A program made the translations under genes and the position numbers. This document shows, one piece after another, positions 17,534 through 26,308 of a stretch of 64,000 nt of DNA (positions within the stretch are counted from its first letter, which is position 1; each line of letters opens with the position of its first letter). The notes beneath the pieces were generated by a model, which had not been told where the DNA came from, did no database searches, and saw only the letters and a program-made list of their open reading frames with translations. Where the stretch lies: positions 372,001 to 436,000 of the forward strand of contig NZ_JANAVF010000004.1 of the NCBI RefSeq assembly GCF_024213195.1, given 5' to 3'. The DNA comes from Streptomyces sp. TBY4. GTDB taxonomy: Bacteria > Actinomycetota > Actinomycetes > Streptomycetales > Streptomycetaceae.

Positions 17534-17564
17534 TATACACGCGGTGTATACGCTCGATGTATAC
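17534..17564 (-). promoter_or_regulatory. PadR-type operator
   Basis: Perfect dyad TATACAC-GCG-GTGTATA at 17534-17550, overlapped by two copies of GTATAC at 17546-17551 and 17559-17564. Sites of this ATAC/GTAT type are typical of PadR regulators. It lies directly upstream of padR, pointing to autoregulation. Confidence 0.65.
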
Positions 17565-17588
17565 GTGGAGTGCATAGCCGGCAGGACT

Positions 17589-17651
17589 GGCCATTCGACG
17601 GGCAGGATCGGCCATTCGACCGACGGGGTCCGCCATTCGAAGGGAATCCGC
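17589..17651. repeat. three tandem 21-bp repeats upstream of DUF2079 gene
   Basis: GGCCATTCGAC at 17589 and 17610 and CGCCATTCGAA at 17631 recur at exactly 21-bp spacing, two helical turns, in the intergenic region between padR and the DUF2079 gene. They may bind a regulator; nothing in the window identifies which. Confidence 0.7.
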
Positions 17652-17707
17652 CCGCGGGGGAGGCGGCTCCGGGGTCGGCCGGGACCTTGCTGGCATCTTG
17701 AAGGTTC

Positions 17708-19216
17708 ATGCGAGCACCCACCACCAATACCGCCGCACTCCCACCGCAGCAGACGGGCACCGAGGAGCGGGCGGCGCCGACGCCGTCCCCGGAAGGCCGG
17801 GCCCGAGCCGACTGGTGGATCTGGGCCATGGCGGGGGCGCTGTTCTTCGCCTACATGGCCCTGTCCCTGCGGATCCACGAACGCCTGCTCTCCCGCAGCT
17901 TCGACCTGGGGATCTTCGTCCAGGTCGTGCGTTCCTATGCGTCGGGGCACCTGCCCGTATCCGAGGTCAAGGGGCCCGACTTCCCGGTCCTGGGAGACCA
18001 CTTCTCCCCGATCCTGGCCCTGCTGGCGCCGCTGTACTGGCTGTGGCCGTCGGTGAAGGTGCTGCTCGTGGCGCAGGCCGCGCTGGTCGCCGGGAGCGTG
18101 CTGCCGCTGGCCTTCTGGGCCCGTCGGACGCTGGGCTCCGCGGCCGCCGCGGTCATCGGCACCTGCTACGGGCTCTCGTGGGGCATCGCGAGCGGGGTTT
18201 CCTCCGACTTCCACGAGTGGGCCTTCGCCCTTCCGCTGCTCACCCTCTCCCTGACGGCCCTCGGCGCGGGCCGGCTGCGCGCCGCCGCGTACTGGGCGCT
18301 GCCGCTCCTGCTGGTGAAGGAGGACCTCGGTCTCACGGTGGCCGCGATCGGCCTGGTCATCGCCTGGCGGGGCGGCCGCGGCGGGCGCCGGCTGGGGCTC
18401 CTCACGGCAGCGGCCGGTGTGGCCGGGACCGGGCTGGCCCTGCTGGTGCTGGCCTCCTTCCATCCGGGCGGCTTCGACGGCTACCTCGTCTCCCACAACC
18501 CCGGTGGCGGCGCGGGCGGCTCGGGCGGCGCGCTGGTGGGGGAAACGCAGGGCGGCGTACTGGAACTCCTCCACCAGCTGACGCTCGGTCTGATCACCCC
18601 GCAGGAGAAGGTCACCACCCTCGTCCTCATCCTGGCCCCCACCCTCTTCCTGGCCGCGCGTTCGCCCCTGGTGCTGATCGCGCTGCCGTCCGTACTGTGG
18701 CGCCTCGCCTCGAACTACCCGCCCCACTGGGGCACCGGCTACCACTACTCGCTGCTGGTCATGCCGGTCGTCTTCGTGGCCTTCGTCGACGCCCTGCAGC
18801 GGCGCGGGGCGAGCGGCCGCAGCCTGTACCGCTACCTGGCGGGCTCCGCGGCGGTCACCCTGCTCCTGCTGCCGCACTATCCGCTCTGGCAGCTGACGCA
18901 GCCGGAGACCTGGGTGAAGGACCCCCGCATCGCGGTGGCCCACAGCGTGATGGACGAGATCCCGGACGACGCCACGGTCCAGGCGTCGCACTACCTCGTG
19001 CCGCACCTCGCCGACCGCACCAGCGTCAGCCTCTACGGATGGGGGGACAGCCGCCCCCATCCCGAGTGGATCATGGTCGACACCCAGGTACAGCCGCATC
19101 TGCGGTGGCCGATGTCGGTCTTCCAGGAGCAGATCTCCCTGGACGAGGCCCGGGCCCGGGGGTACCACACGGTGGACGACAGGGACGGCTTCGTCCTGCT
19201 GAGCCGCACGGGATAG
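17708..19216 (+). CDS. DUF2079 integral membrane protein
   Basis: A 502-residue protein with about ten hydrophobic segments and a C-terminal soluble part (about 405-502). The DUF2079 signature is present: SRSFDLGIFVQVVRSYASG near residue 61 and GDHFSPILALLAPLYWLWPS near 96. The family resembles GT-C glycosyltransferases in architecture, with an acidic DLG motif in the first external loop, but no activity is established. The ATG at 17708 has a GAAGG sequence about 5 nt before it. It is transcribed divergently from padR. Confidence 0.85.
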   Translation: MRAPTTNTAALPPQQTGTEERAAPTPSPEGRARADWWIWAMAGALFFAYMALSLRIHERLLSRSFDLGIFVQVVRSYASGHLPVSEVKGPDFPVLGDHFSPILALLAPLYWLWPSVKVLLVAQAALVAGSVLPLAFWARRTLGSAAAAVIGTCYGLSWGIASGVSSDFHEWAFALPLLTLSLTALGAGRLRAAAYWALPLLLVKEDLGLTVAAIGLVIAWRGGRGGRRLGLLTAAAGVAGTGLALLVLASFHPGGFDGYLVSHNPGGGAGGSGGALVGETQGGVLELLHQLTLGLITPQEKVTTLVLILAPTLFLAARSPLVLIALPSVLWRLASNYPPHWGTGYHYSLLVMPVVFVAFVDALQRRGASGRSLYRYLAGSAAVTLLLLPHYPLWQLTQPETWVKDPRIAVAHSVMDEIPDDATVQASHYLVPHLADRTSVSLYGWGDSRPHPEWIMVDTQVQPHLRWPMSVFQEQISLDEARARGYHTVDDRDGFVLLSRTG

Positions 19217-19234
19217 CCGCCTGCACCGGACACG

Positions 19235-19269
19235 CGTGTGGGGCGCCGGCTCGGCCGGCGCCCCACACG
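19235..19269. terminator. bidirectional terminator, 16-bp stem
   Basis: Perfect 16-bp arms (19235-19250 and 19254-19269) with a 3-nt loop, between the convergent DUF2079 and cyclophilin genes. Confidence 0.85.
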
Positions 19270-19297
19270 GCTGTTCGCGAGGCTCAGTCGCCCGCCG

Positions 19298-20005
19298 TCA
19301 CGCGGCCGGGCGCTGCACCGTGATCGACTTGATGACGACGGGCTCCTTGGGCTTTCCGTCGGTCGATCCGTCCGCCGTCCCCTTGGCGGCGATCTTCGCC
19401 ACCGTGTCCAGCCCGCCGACGACCTTCCCGAAGGGGGTCCAGCTGGGCGGCATGCGGAGAGTGGGATCGGCGTAACTGATGAAGAACTGGCTGCCGTTCC
19501 TTCCCGGCACGGCCTTGGACATGGCGACGGTGCCCGCGGGGTAGGAGGCTCCGGCCAGGTTTTCGTCCTTGAACCAGTACCCGGGGTCGGAATTACCCTC
19601 TCCGGCGGGGTCGCCGCATTCCAATACGAAAATCCCTCCAGTGGTGACCCGGTGGCACTTACTTCCGTCGAAGTATTTCTTTCCGGCGAGGAAGGAGAAC
19701 GAGTTGGTGGTGCACGGCGCGTCCTTCGTGAGGGCCTCGATGGTGACGGGGCCCTCCTCGGTGTCGATCCTCACCGTGTACGGCCGGGCCGCCGCCACGG
19801 CGTCGAAGCCCGGGACGGAGGCCTTGCTGCCGCCGTCGGAAGCCGCGTAGGTGCAGGTGACGGGCGGCTTGGAATCCGTGACGCCACCGGTGAGGGAGAG
19901 CGCCGTCCACGTGAGTCCGGAACACACGGCGACCGCCGCCACCGCGACGCCCGCTTTCCGGGCCGCCCGCCGTCCGCCGGATTTCGTCCCACTGGTCAGA
20001 TTCAT
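19298..20005 (-). CDS. peptidyl-prolyl cis-trans isomerase, cyclophilin type, membrane-anchored
   Basis: A 235-residue protein with a positively charged head and one hydrophobic segment (about 17-40), probably an uncleaved signal anchor. The cyclophilin domain covers about 70-230: NSFSFLAGKKYFDGSKCHRV, the active-site region GNSDPGYWFKDEN, GTVAMSKAVPGRNGSQFFI and a final PFGKVVGGLDTV. It should assist folding of exported proteins. Cys residues at CTY, PCTT, KCHR and LECG are more numerous than in cytoplasmic cyclophilins. The start has GAGG 6 nt before the ATG. Confidence 0.9.
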   Translation of the reverse strand: MNLTSGTKSGGRRAARKAGVAVAAVAVCSGLTWTALSLTGGVTDSKPPVTCTYAASDGGSKASVPGFDAVAAARPYTVRIDTEEGPVTIEALTKDAPCTTNSFSFLAGKKYFDGSKCHRVTTGGIFVLECGDPAGEGNSDPGYWFKDENLAGASYPAGTVAMSKAVPGRNGSQFFISYADPTLRMPPSWTPFGKVVGGLDTVAKIAAKGTADGSTDGKPKEPVVIKSITVQRPAA

Positions 20006-20109
20006 ACGAGCCTCGAATTCGGTGAGCGGCCGTATATGACGCGGTGAGCGTATCCAGTCGTACGGATGCGGGCGGGCGGCACACGCCGTGCAATTCGGGC
20101 GGAATGCCC

Positions 20110-20382
20110 TCAGGAATCCGGTGCGTTGCGGGGGCGGCCCCGGGGTGGGATCGGGCCCGCGCCGCCGGGGAGGCGGCCGGCCTCGGACAGGGCGCGGCGG
20201 AGCAGGAACTCGATCTGCGCGTTGGTGCTGCGCAACTCCGCCCCGGCCCACCGCGCGAGTGCGTCGTGCACCTGCGGGTCCAGCCGCAGCAGCACCTGCT
20301 TGCGGGCCTGGCGCCCGGCCCTGGGGGCCGCCGCGGCCCCCTCGGCCGCGCCCTCCGGTGCGGCGCCTTGGTCGGGGGTCAC
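20110..20382 (-). CDS. ribbon-helix-helix (Arc/HicB-like) protein
   Basis: A 90-residue basic protein. The core KQVLLRLDPQVHDALARWA followed by LRSTNAQIEFLLRRAL (about 30-65) is a ribbon-helix-helix DNA-binding fold: a short strand, then two helices. Both tails are disordered and Pro/Arg-rich. The GTG start overlaps the stop of the SPFH gene (GTGA), so it is co-translated. It is the natural candidate to bind the 16-bp palindrome ahead of the SPFH gene. No toxin gene is adjacent, so a toxin-antitoxin role is not supported. Confidence 0.85.
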   Translation of the reverse strand: MTPDQGAAPEGAAEGAAAAPRAGRQARKQVLLRLDPQVHDALARWAGAELRSTNAQIEFLLRRALSEAGRLPGGAGPIPPRGRPRNAPDS

Positions 20383-21290
20383 TGGTAGAGGGTGCCCGTG
20401 TTGACTACCGGCTGGGCCGCCCGGTCGCCGCACAGGACCACCATCAGGTTGGACACCATCGCCGCCTTCCGTTCCGGGTCGAGGTCCACGACGTCCTGCT
20501 CCGCGAGGCGGGTCAGGGCGAGCTCGACCATACCGACCGCGCCCTCGACGATCAGCTTGCGGGCCGCGACGACCGCCCCCGCCTGCTGGCGCTGGAGCAT
20601 CGCGGAGGCGATCTCAGGGGCGTACGCGAGGTGGGTGAAGCGGGACTCGATGATCTGGACGCCGGCCGCCTCGACGCGGGCGGACAGTTCGACGGCGAGC
20701 TTCTCGGTGATCTCCTCGGCGTTGCCGCGCAGCGACAGGCCGCCGTCCTCGTGGGCGTCGTAGGGGTACTCGATCGCGATGTGGCGGACGGCCGCCTCGG
20801 TCTGGGTCTCGACGAACTCGGTGAAGTCGTCGACCTCGAAGACGGCCCGCGCGGTGTCCTCGACCCGCCACACCACGACGGCGGCCAGCTCGATCGGGTT
20901 GCCGTAGGCGTCGTTGACCTTCATGACGGCGGTCTCGTGGTTGCGGACCCGGGTGGACAGGGGGTGGCGGGTGGCCAGCGGGTTGACCCAGCGCAGTCCG
21001 TCGGTGCGGACGGTGCCGCGGTAACGGCCGAACAGCTGGACCACGCGGGCCTCGCCCGGCGCGACCATGTTCAGCCCGGTCATCGTGATGACGGCGACGA
21101 GGGCCAGGAGGGCGCCCGCCAGGATCAGGCCCACCAGGGCCCCGCCGCTCGCGGACACCGAGGCGATCACGATCAGGCCCGCCCCCGCGGCAATTCCCGC
21201 CAGGCCGAGCAGCAGCGCGAGCCCGCCGCCCACGCTCCGCGCGGGGAACTCCCGTACGCCGCTCTCGGTACCGCCCGTGGTGTTCGTCAT
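20379..21290 (-). CDS. SPFH/Band 7 domain membrane protein
   Basis: A 303-residue protein with two adjacent membrane segments (about 22-45 and 50-72) followed by an SPFH domain (about 80-245), with [39 protein letters not shown] and an ALTRLAEQ helix near the end. SPFH proteins scaffold membrane microdomains. It is the first gene of a two-gene unit with an RHH protein. Upstream of its ATG lies the palindrome AAAGTGATATCACTTT. Confidence 0.92.
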   Translation of the reverse strand: MTNTTGGTESGVREFPARSVGGGLALLLGLAGIAAGAGLIVIASVSASGGALVGLILAGALLALVAVITMTGLNMVAPGEARVVQLFGRYRGTVRTDGLRWVNPLATRHPLSTRVRNHETAVMKVNDAYGNPIELAAVVVWRVEDTARAVFEVDDFTEFVETQTEAAVRHIAIEYPYDAHEDGGLSLRGNAEEITEKLAVELSARVEAAGVQIIESRFTHLAYAPEIASAMLQRQQAGAVVAARKLIVEGAVGMVELALTRLAEQDVVDLDPERKAAMVSNLMVVLCGDRAAQPVVNTGTLYQ

Positions 21291-21334
21291 CGTCTGCCCC
21301 GTTTCGTCGGTGGCGGCCGGTCGGGCCGCTTAGC

Positions 21335-21350
21335 AAAGTGATATCACTTT
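21335..21350 (-). promoter_or_regulatory. 16-bp perfect palindrome, candidate operator of the SPFH-RHH operon
   Basis: AAAGTGATATCACTTT, 45 bp upstream of the SPFH start, followed by a further T run on one side. Perfect dyads of this type in a promoter are typical sites for dimeric ribbon-helix-helix proteins, and one is encoded in the same operon. Confidence 0.65.
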
Positions 21351-21569
21351 TTTGACCAGGGCGGGAGGGGAGCGAGAGAGGGGAGCGGGAGGGGAGGGGA
21401 TGCGGAGCGGCAACCTCCGGGGCCCCGCTTGCGTCGGTTCCGGTGGGATGGGTGCTCATTGTCACGTCCGAATTGCCCGGTATCAGCATCCGTTGGCCGG
21501 TTTTTGTCACAGCCTGCGGTGTTAGCTTTCTGAGCTGACGTCGGGGGGTAATCGAGCGGAGCGGGAGCG

Positions 21570-23813
21570 ATGGGGCGAGCAGAAGCGCGTAGGGCGCAGC
21601 AGCAGCGCGGTGCGCGACGAGCGCCGCGCGGGCGCGTCAAGGGCAAGGGCGGCAAACCGACCGGCATACGCCGCTTCTTCACCTGGAGGAAGGTGCTCGG
21701 CACCTTCTTCGGCGCGGTGCTGCTCGGCATGGCGGCCCTGGTCGGCCTCTACTTCTACGTGGAACCGCCGAACCCCAACGACGATGCGCTGAAGCAGAGC
21801 AACGTCTACAAGCTCTCCGACGGCACGGTCATGGCCCGCGTCGGCTCCATGAACCGCCAGATCGTGTCGATCGACAAGATCCCGGCGGACGTGCAGACGG
21901 CCTTCATCGCCATCGAGAACAAGTCTTTCTACAGTGACCGGGGCGTCGACCTCAAGGGCATCGCCCGAGGCGTGTTCAACACCGTCACCGGCAAGGGCAA
22001 GGCCGGCGGTTCGACGATCACCCAGCAGTACGTCAAGAACTTCTACCTGACGCAGGACCAGACGGCGACCCGCAAGCTGAAGGAGTTGATCATCTCCCTC
22101 AAGGTCGACCAGGAGATGGAGAAGCCCCAGATCCTTGCGGGCTACCTGAACACCAACTTCTACGGCCGCAACGCCTACGGCATCCAGGCCGCGGCCCAGG
22201 CCTACTACGGGGTCGACGCCGACAAGCTGACCCTGGAGCAGGGCGCGTACCTCGCCGCGGTCCTCCAGGCCCCCAGCCAGTACGACTGGGCGACCGCCGG
22301 GCCGAACGGCAAAGAGCTCGTCATGATCCGCTTCAACGGCGTGCTCGACAACATGGTCGAGATGGGCAAGCTGGACCCGGCCAAGCGCAAGGAAATGAAG
22401 TTCCAGGAGCCGATCAAGCCCAAGGCGCCCACCGGTGCGGAGGGCCAGAAGGGCTACCTGATCCAGGCCGCCGACGAGGAGCTCAAGCGCCAGACCGGCA
22501 TGACCGACGGCCAGCTGAAGGCCGGCGGCTGGGAGATCACCCTCTCCATCGACCCGAAGAAGCAGGCGGCGCTGGAGCAGGCCGTCCAGGACGAGCTGGA
22601 GTCCAAGCTCGACCGCAAGGGCCGCCCCGTCGACGCCGCCGTGCAGGCGGGCGCCACCTCCGTGGACCCGAAGACCGGCGCGATCGTCGCGATGTACGGC
22701 GGCACCGGGCAGAGCGAGCAGTGGGCCAGCAACGCCCTGCGCAAGGACTTCCAGCCGGGCTCGACCTTCAAGCCGGTCGTGCTCGCCGCGGCCCTGGAGC
22801 AGAAGGCGAGCACGCAGGACGGGAAGCCGATCACGCCCAGCACCCTCTACGACGGCACGAGCAAGCGGCCCGTGGTGGGCAGCGACACCCCGTTCGCCCC
22901 GCAGAACCAGGACGACAGGAACTACGGCAACCCGATGATGACGGTGCAGTCCGCCACCAACTCCTCGGTGAACTCCGTGTACGCCCAGATGATCGTGGAC
23001 GTCGGTCCGCGGAACGCGAAGAAGACCGCCCTGCAGCTCGGCATGCAGGACCGCGAGGGCTGGCCCGAGGACAGGCCGGCCATGTCGCTCGGCACCATGA
23101 GCGCCGACACGGTCGAGATGGCCGGGGTCTACGCCACCTTCGACAACCACGGCAAGAAGGTCACGCCGAGCATCATCAAGTCCGCCAAGCACGCGGACCG
23201 CGAGTACAAGCCGGTCCGCGCCGTCGGCGACACCGCCATCAGCCGCAGGACCGCCGACACCGTCACCAAGGTGCTCACCGGCGTCGTCGAGGACGGCTCC
23301 GGTGAGGCCGTGAAGAGCTCGGCCTACGAGGCCGCGGGCAAGACCGGAACGGCCGAGAAGAACGTGGCCGCCTGGTTCACCGGGTTCACCCCGGAACTGG
23401 TCACCGTCGTCGCGATGTTCGGTGACGAGCCCGGCACCCACACCCAGACCAGCCTGACCGGCACCGCCGGCGGCGGCCGCGCGGGCGGCTCCAGCTTCCC
23501 GGCGTCGATCTGGAAGGAGTACACCCTCGCCGCCCTCAAGGGCGTCGACACGGCCTCCTTCGACCTCGACGAGGCCGACATGGGCAAGGTCCAGTCGTCG
23601 AGCCCCAGCAGCTCCGCGTCGACCTCGCCGAGCCAGTCCGAGAGCTCGCAGTCGCCGAGCGGCACCCCGAGCCGGACGCCCAGCCGGACGCCGAGCCGGA
23701 CGCCCAGCTCGACGCCGAGCTCGACCCCGAGTTCGACGCCCAGCTCGACGCCCACCCCGACGAAGTCCAGCTCGGGGAAGCCCTCGCCGCCGGACCGGGA
23801 GCCCGAACCGTAG
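21570..23813 (+). CDS. class A penicillin-binding protein (transglycosylase/transpeptidase)
   Basis: A 747-residue bifunctional cell-wall synthase. A basic cytoplasmic head (1-45) precedes one membrane anchor (about 45-68). The GT51 domain (about 90-260) has the catalytic Glu in FIAIENKSFY and the motif GGSTITQQYVKN. The transpeptidase domain (about 325-640) has the serine motif STFK at 398, SVN near 465 and KTGT near 591. The last 80 residues are a disordered Ser/Thr/Pro tail with tandem TPSR/TPSS repeats. It polymerises and crosslinks peptidoglycan outside the membrane. It starts 280 bp from and divergent to the SPFH gene. Confidence 0.95.
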   Translation: MGRAEARRAQQQRGARRAPRGRVKGKGGKPTGIRRFFTWRKVLGTFFGAVLLGMAALVGLYFYVEPPNPNDDALKQSNVYKLSDGTVMARVGSMNRQIVSIDKIPADVQTAFIAIENKSFYSDRGVDLKGIARGVFNTVTGKGKAGGSTITQQYVKNFYLTQDQTATRKLKELIISLKVDQEMEKPQILAGYLNTNFYGRNAYGIQAAAQAYYGVDADKLTLEQGAYLAAVLQAPSQYDWATAGPNGKELVMIRFNGVLDNMVEMGKLDPAKRKEMKFQEPIKPKAPTGAEGQKGYLIQAADEELKRQTGMTDGQLKAGGWEITLSIDPKKQAALEQAVQDELESKLDRKGRPVDAAVQAGATSVDPKTGAIVAMYGGTGQSEQWASNALRKDFQPGSTFKPVVLAAALEQKASTQDGKPITPSTLYDGTSKRPVVGSDTPFAPQNQDDRNYGNPMMTVQSATNSSVNSVYAQMIVDVGPRNAKKTALQLGMQDREGWPEDRPAMSLGTMSADTVEMAGVYATFDNHGKKVTPSIIKSAKHADREYKPVRAVGDTAISRRTADTVTKVLTGVVEDGSGEAVKSSAYEAAGKTGTAEKNVAAWFTGFTPELVTVVAMFGDEPGTHTQTSLTGTAGGGRAGGSSFPASIWKEYTLAALKGVDTASFDLDEADMGKVQSSSPSSSASTSPSQSESSQSPSGTPSRTPSRTPSRTPSSTPSSTPSSTPSSTPTPTKSSSGKPSPPDREPEP

Positions 23814-23818
23814 GAGGT

Positions 23819-23848
23819 CCGGTCAGCGCCGGTCCGGTCAGCGCCGGT
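23819..23848. repeat. 15-bp tandem duplication
   Basis: Two exact copies of CCGGTCAGCGCCGGT in tandem between the penicillin-binding protein gene and the end of the SpoIIE-type gene; the TGA stop of the latter lies inside the second copy. Confidence 0.8.
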
Positions 23849-26087
23849 CCGGCGAACCCGGCAGAGCGAGCTCGAACCAGACGACCTTGCCGCTGCTCAG
23901 CCGGGTGGCACCCCAGCGGCGTGCCATCCGGTTGACCAGGAACAGGCCGCGGCCGCCCTCGTCGTCGTCCCGGGCCCGGCGCTGGCGCGGCAGCTGCGGG
24001 GAGTCGTCGCCGACCTCGCAGCGCAGTACGTCCGTCCGCAGCAGGCGCAGGGTCACGGGCCGCTCGGCGTACCGCACGGCGTTCGTCACGACCTCGCTGA
24101 CCAGCAGCTCCAGCGAGTCCTCCAGCTCCTCCAGCCCCCAGCGCGCCAGCGCGCGGCGGGCGAACCGGCGGGCCCGCCCCGGGGCGGTCTCCTCCGGGTC
24201 CAGGAACCAGTACGCCACGTCGCTGGGCGCGATCCCGTCGAACCGGGCCGCGAGCAGCGCGATGTCGTCGTCCCGGTCACCGGGGCCGAGCATGTCCAGG
24301 ATGTCGTCGCACAGGGCCTCCAGCGGCGGCGGGTGGTCCAGGCCCGTCAGCTGCGCGGTGGTGGCGAGCCGCTCGCGGAGCTGCTCGATGCCGGTCCAGA
24401 CGTCGCGCAGCCGCGATTCGACGAGCCCGTCGGTGTACAGCACGAGGGTGGCCCCGGCCGGGGCGTCCAGCTCCACGGCCTCGAAGTCCACGCCGCCGAC
24501 GCCGATGGGGGCGCCGGGGGGTACGCGCAGCACCTCGGCGCGGCCGCCCAGGTGCAGCAGGACCGGCGGCGGATGCCCGGCATTGGCGATGGTGATCCGG
24601 TGCGAGACCGGATCGTAGACGGCGTAGAGACAGGTGGCCATGCGGTCGGAGCCGAGCCGCTGCGCCTGCTCGTCCAGGTGGTGCAGGACCTCCGCGGGCG
24701 GCAGGTCGAGCTGCGCCAGCGTCTGGGCCGTCGTGCGGAGCTGTCCCATGATCGCGGCGGAGGTCATGGAGTGGCCCATGACGTCGCCGACGACGAGCGC
24801 GACCCGGCTGCCGGGCAGGGGTATGGCGTCGTACCAGTCCCCGCCGACCCGGGCCGTTTCGGCGGCGGGCAGGTAGCGGCTGGCGAGCCGGACCCCGGTG
24901 GGCTGGGGGAGGCTGTCGGGCAGCATCGTGCGCTGGAGCTCGTCGGCGATGTAGGCCTCGCGGCCGTAGAGCACGGCCTTGTCGATGCCCAGCGCGGTGT
25001 GGGTGGCCAGCTGCGCGGCGACCAGCAGGTCGTTCGTCTCGAAGGCGGGCCGCTCCGGGGTGCGCAGGAACACCGCCGCGCCGATGACGCGGCGGCGGCC
25101 CCGCAGCGGCGCGAGGATGGCCCGCTGGCCGCGCGGGACCGGGTGGTCGGCGCCCAGCAGCTCCGGCAGGGCGGCGCGGGCGGCGGCGGAGGACCCGAAG
25201 ACCGGCCGTACGCCGCGCAGCACCTCGGCGAGGGCCCCGCCGGGGCGGATCTCGCACAGCTCGGCCGCGGGCAGGTCACCCTGCGGGCCGACCAGGGCGA
25301 GCTGGCTGAAGTCGAGCTCGCCGTCGGCGGTGGTCGCCGCGCCGGCGGCTCCGGCTCCGGCTCCGGTGAACTCGTCGATCGGCCGGAGCCGGTCGGTTCG
25401 GCGGAGCCTTAAAACGACCGGTCCGACGGGCCGCTCGTCGCCGACGGGCAGGGGATCGCGCAGGTAGACGAGGATGGCGTCGGAGAACGTGGGCACGGTG
25501 GCCCGGCACAGGCCGAGCACGATCTCGTCGAGGTCGATGCCGCGCGCGATCCGCCGGGTGGCGGCTCCGACGAACCGCAGCCGGTCGCCCTCGCGCCGCG
25601 CGATGGTCGAGTCGGCCCCGATGCCGCCGGGGCCGCCCGTGCCGCCGGCCTGGGCCGTACCGCCGGGCTGCACGGACGCGCCCGGCCGTCCGGACGCACC
25701 GGAGGCGCCGGAGGTGGCCAGCGTGCCGGACCGTCCCGCGGCCTCGCGGGCGGCTTCGCCGTCGCGGGTGCGCGCACTGCCCGCCTCCGCGGCCGCGGCC
25801 GCGTCACGGCCGGCCCGGACCCGGGCGGCGCCCTGGCCGGGCAGGGCCGCGGGGTCGCCGGGCTCCCCGGCCCCCTCGGAGGCGGACGGCGCCTCCGCGG
25901 TGGCGCGGGGGCGGGGCAGGTCCGCCGCCTGGGGCTGCGCATGCGTGCGCACGGCCTCGGCCGCCGGGAGCGTGGCCTTGCCGTGGCCCAGTTCCTCCGT
26001 GCCGTGGCCGGACTCGTCGGTCCGACCGCCGGAGGCAACCGGCTGGGGGCCCTCCTGAGAGGTGGGGTACTCCGTCACGCGTGGCAT
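23838..26087 (-). CDS. GAF-SpoIIE-HATPase regulatory phosphatase
   Basis: A 749-residue signalling protein. Residues about 1-170 are disordered and rich in Ala, Gly and Pro. A GAF-type sensor follows (about 175-365), then a PP2C/SpoIIE phosphatase (about 385-605; metal residues in VGGDWYDAIPL and LVLYTDGLVE) and an RsbW-like HATPase domain (about 625-745; SEVVTNAVRYA and GGRGLFLVNRMA). Such proteins control anti-sigma-factor antagonists by dephosphorylation and kinase activity. Residue 226 is encoded by TTA (25410-25412), the rare leucine codon read by the bldA tRNA, so translation may be developmentally delayed. The start may instead be the GTG at 26078. Confidence 0.93.
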   Translation of the reverse strand: MPRVTEYPTSQEGPQPVASGGRTDESGHGTEELGHGKATLPAAEAVRTHAQPQAADLPRPRATAEAPSASEGAGEPGDPAALPGQGAARVRAGRDAAAAAEAGSARTRDGEAAREAAGRSGTLATSGASGASGRPGASVQPGGTAQAGGTGGPGGIGADSTIARREGDRLRFVGAATRRIARGIDLDEIVLGLCRATVPTFSDAILVYLRDPLPVGDERPVGPVVLRLRRTDRLRPIDEFTGAGAGAAGAATTADGELDFSQLALVGPQGDLPAAELCEIRPGGALAEVLRGVRPVFGSSAAARAALPELLGADHPVPRGQRAILAPLRGRRRVIGAAVFLRTPERPAFETNDLLVAAQLATHTALGIDKAVLYGREAYIADELQRTMLPDSLPQPTGVRLASRYLPAAETARVGGDWYDAIPLPGSRVALVVGDVMGHSMTSAAIMGQLRTTAQTLAQLDLPPAEVLHHLDEQAQRLGSDRMATCLYAVYDPVSHRITIANAGHPPPVLLHLGGRAEVLRVPPGAPIGVGGVDFEAVELDAPAGATLVLYTDGLVESRLRDVWTGIEQLRERLATTAQLTGLDHPPPLEALCDDILDMLGPGDRDDDIALLAARFDGIAPSDVAYWFLDPEETAPGRARRFARRALARWGLEELEDSLELLVSEVVTNAVRYAERPVTLRLLRTDVLRCEVGDDSPQLPRQRRARDDDEGGRGLFLVNRMARRWGATRLSSGKVVWFELALPGSPDRR

Positions 26088-26217
26088 TCCGTCCGTTTGC
26101 GCTCGATGTGCGCTGCACTCAACTCGGTCAGTCGCGGTATACCCGCTCAGCGGCGGGGACACCATCGCCCCGCGTTTCCGCGTCCCGCTCGTTACCTCTC
26201 GATATCGCGTCGGCCTA

Positions 26218-26250
26218 GGTCAAATGCTGTGCTGCTGGCGACATTTGACC
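26218..26250. promoter_or_regulatory. 9-bp inverted repeat upstream of the SpoIIE-type gene
   Basis: GGTCAAATG (26218-26226) and CATTTGACC (26242-26250) are perfectly complementary with a 15-bp spacer. They lie 131 bp before the SpoIIE-type start and 59 bp after the DUF402 stop codon on the same strand. Operator or terminator cannot be decided. Confidence 0.45.
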
Positions 26251-26308
26251 GCCGACGCCCCGGCGGAGGACGATCCTACGATCGCCCCCCGGGGGCGCAT
26301 CAAGGGTC

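Noticed and set aside
20110-21290. Toxin-antitoxin pair
   Set aside because: The partner of the RHH protein is an SPFH membrane protein, not a toxin family.
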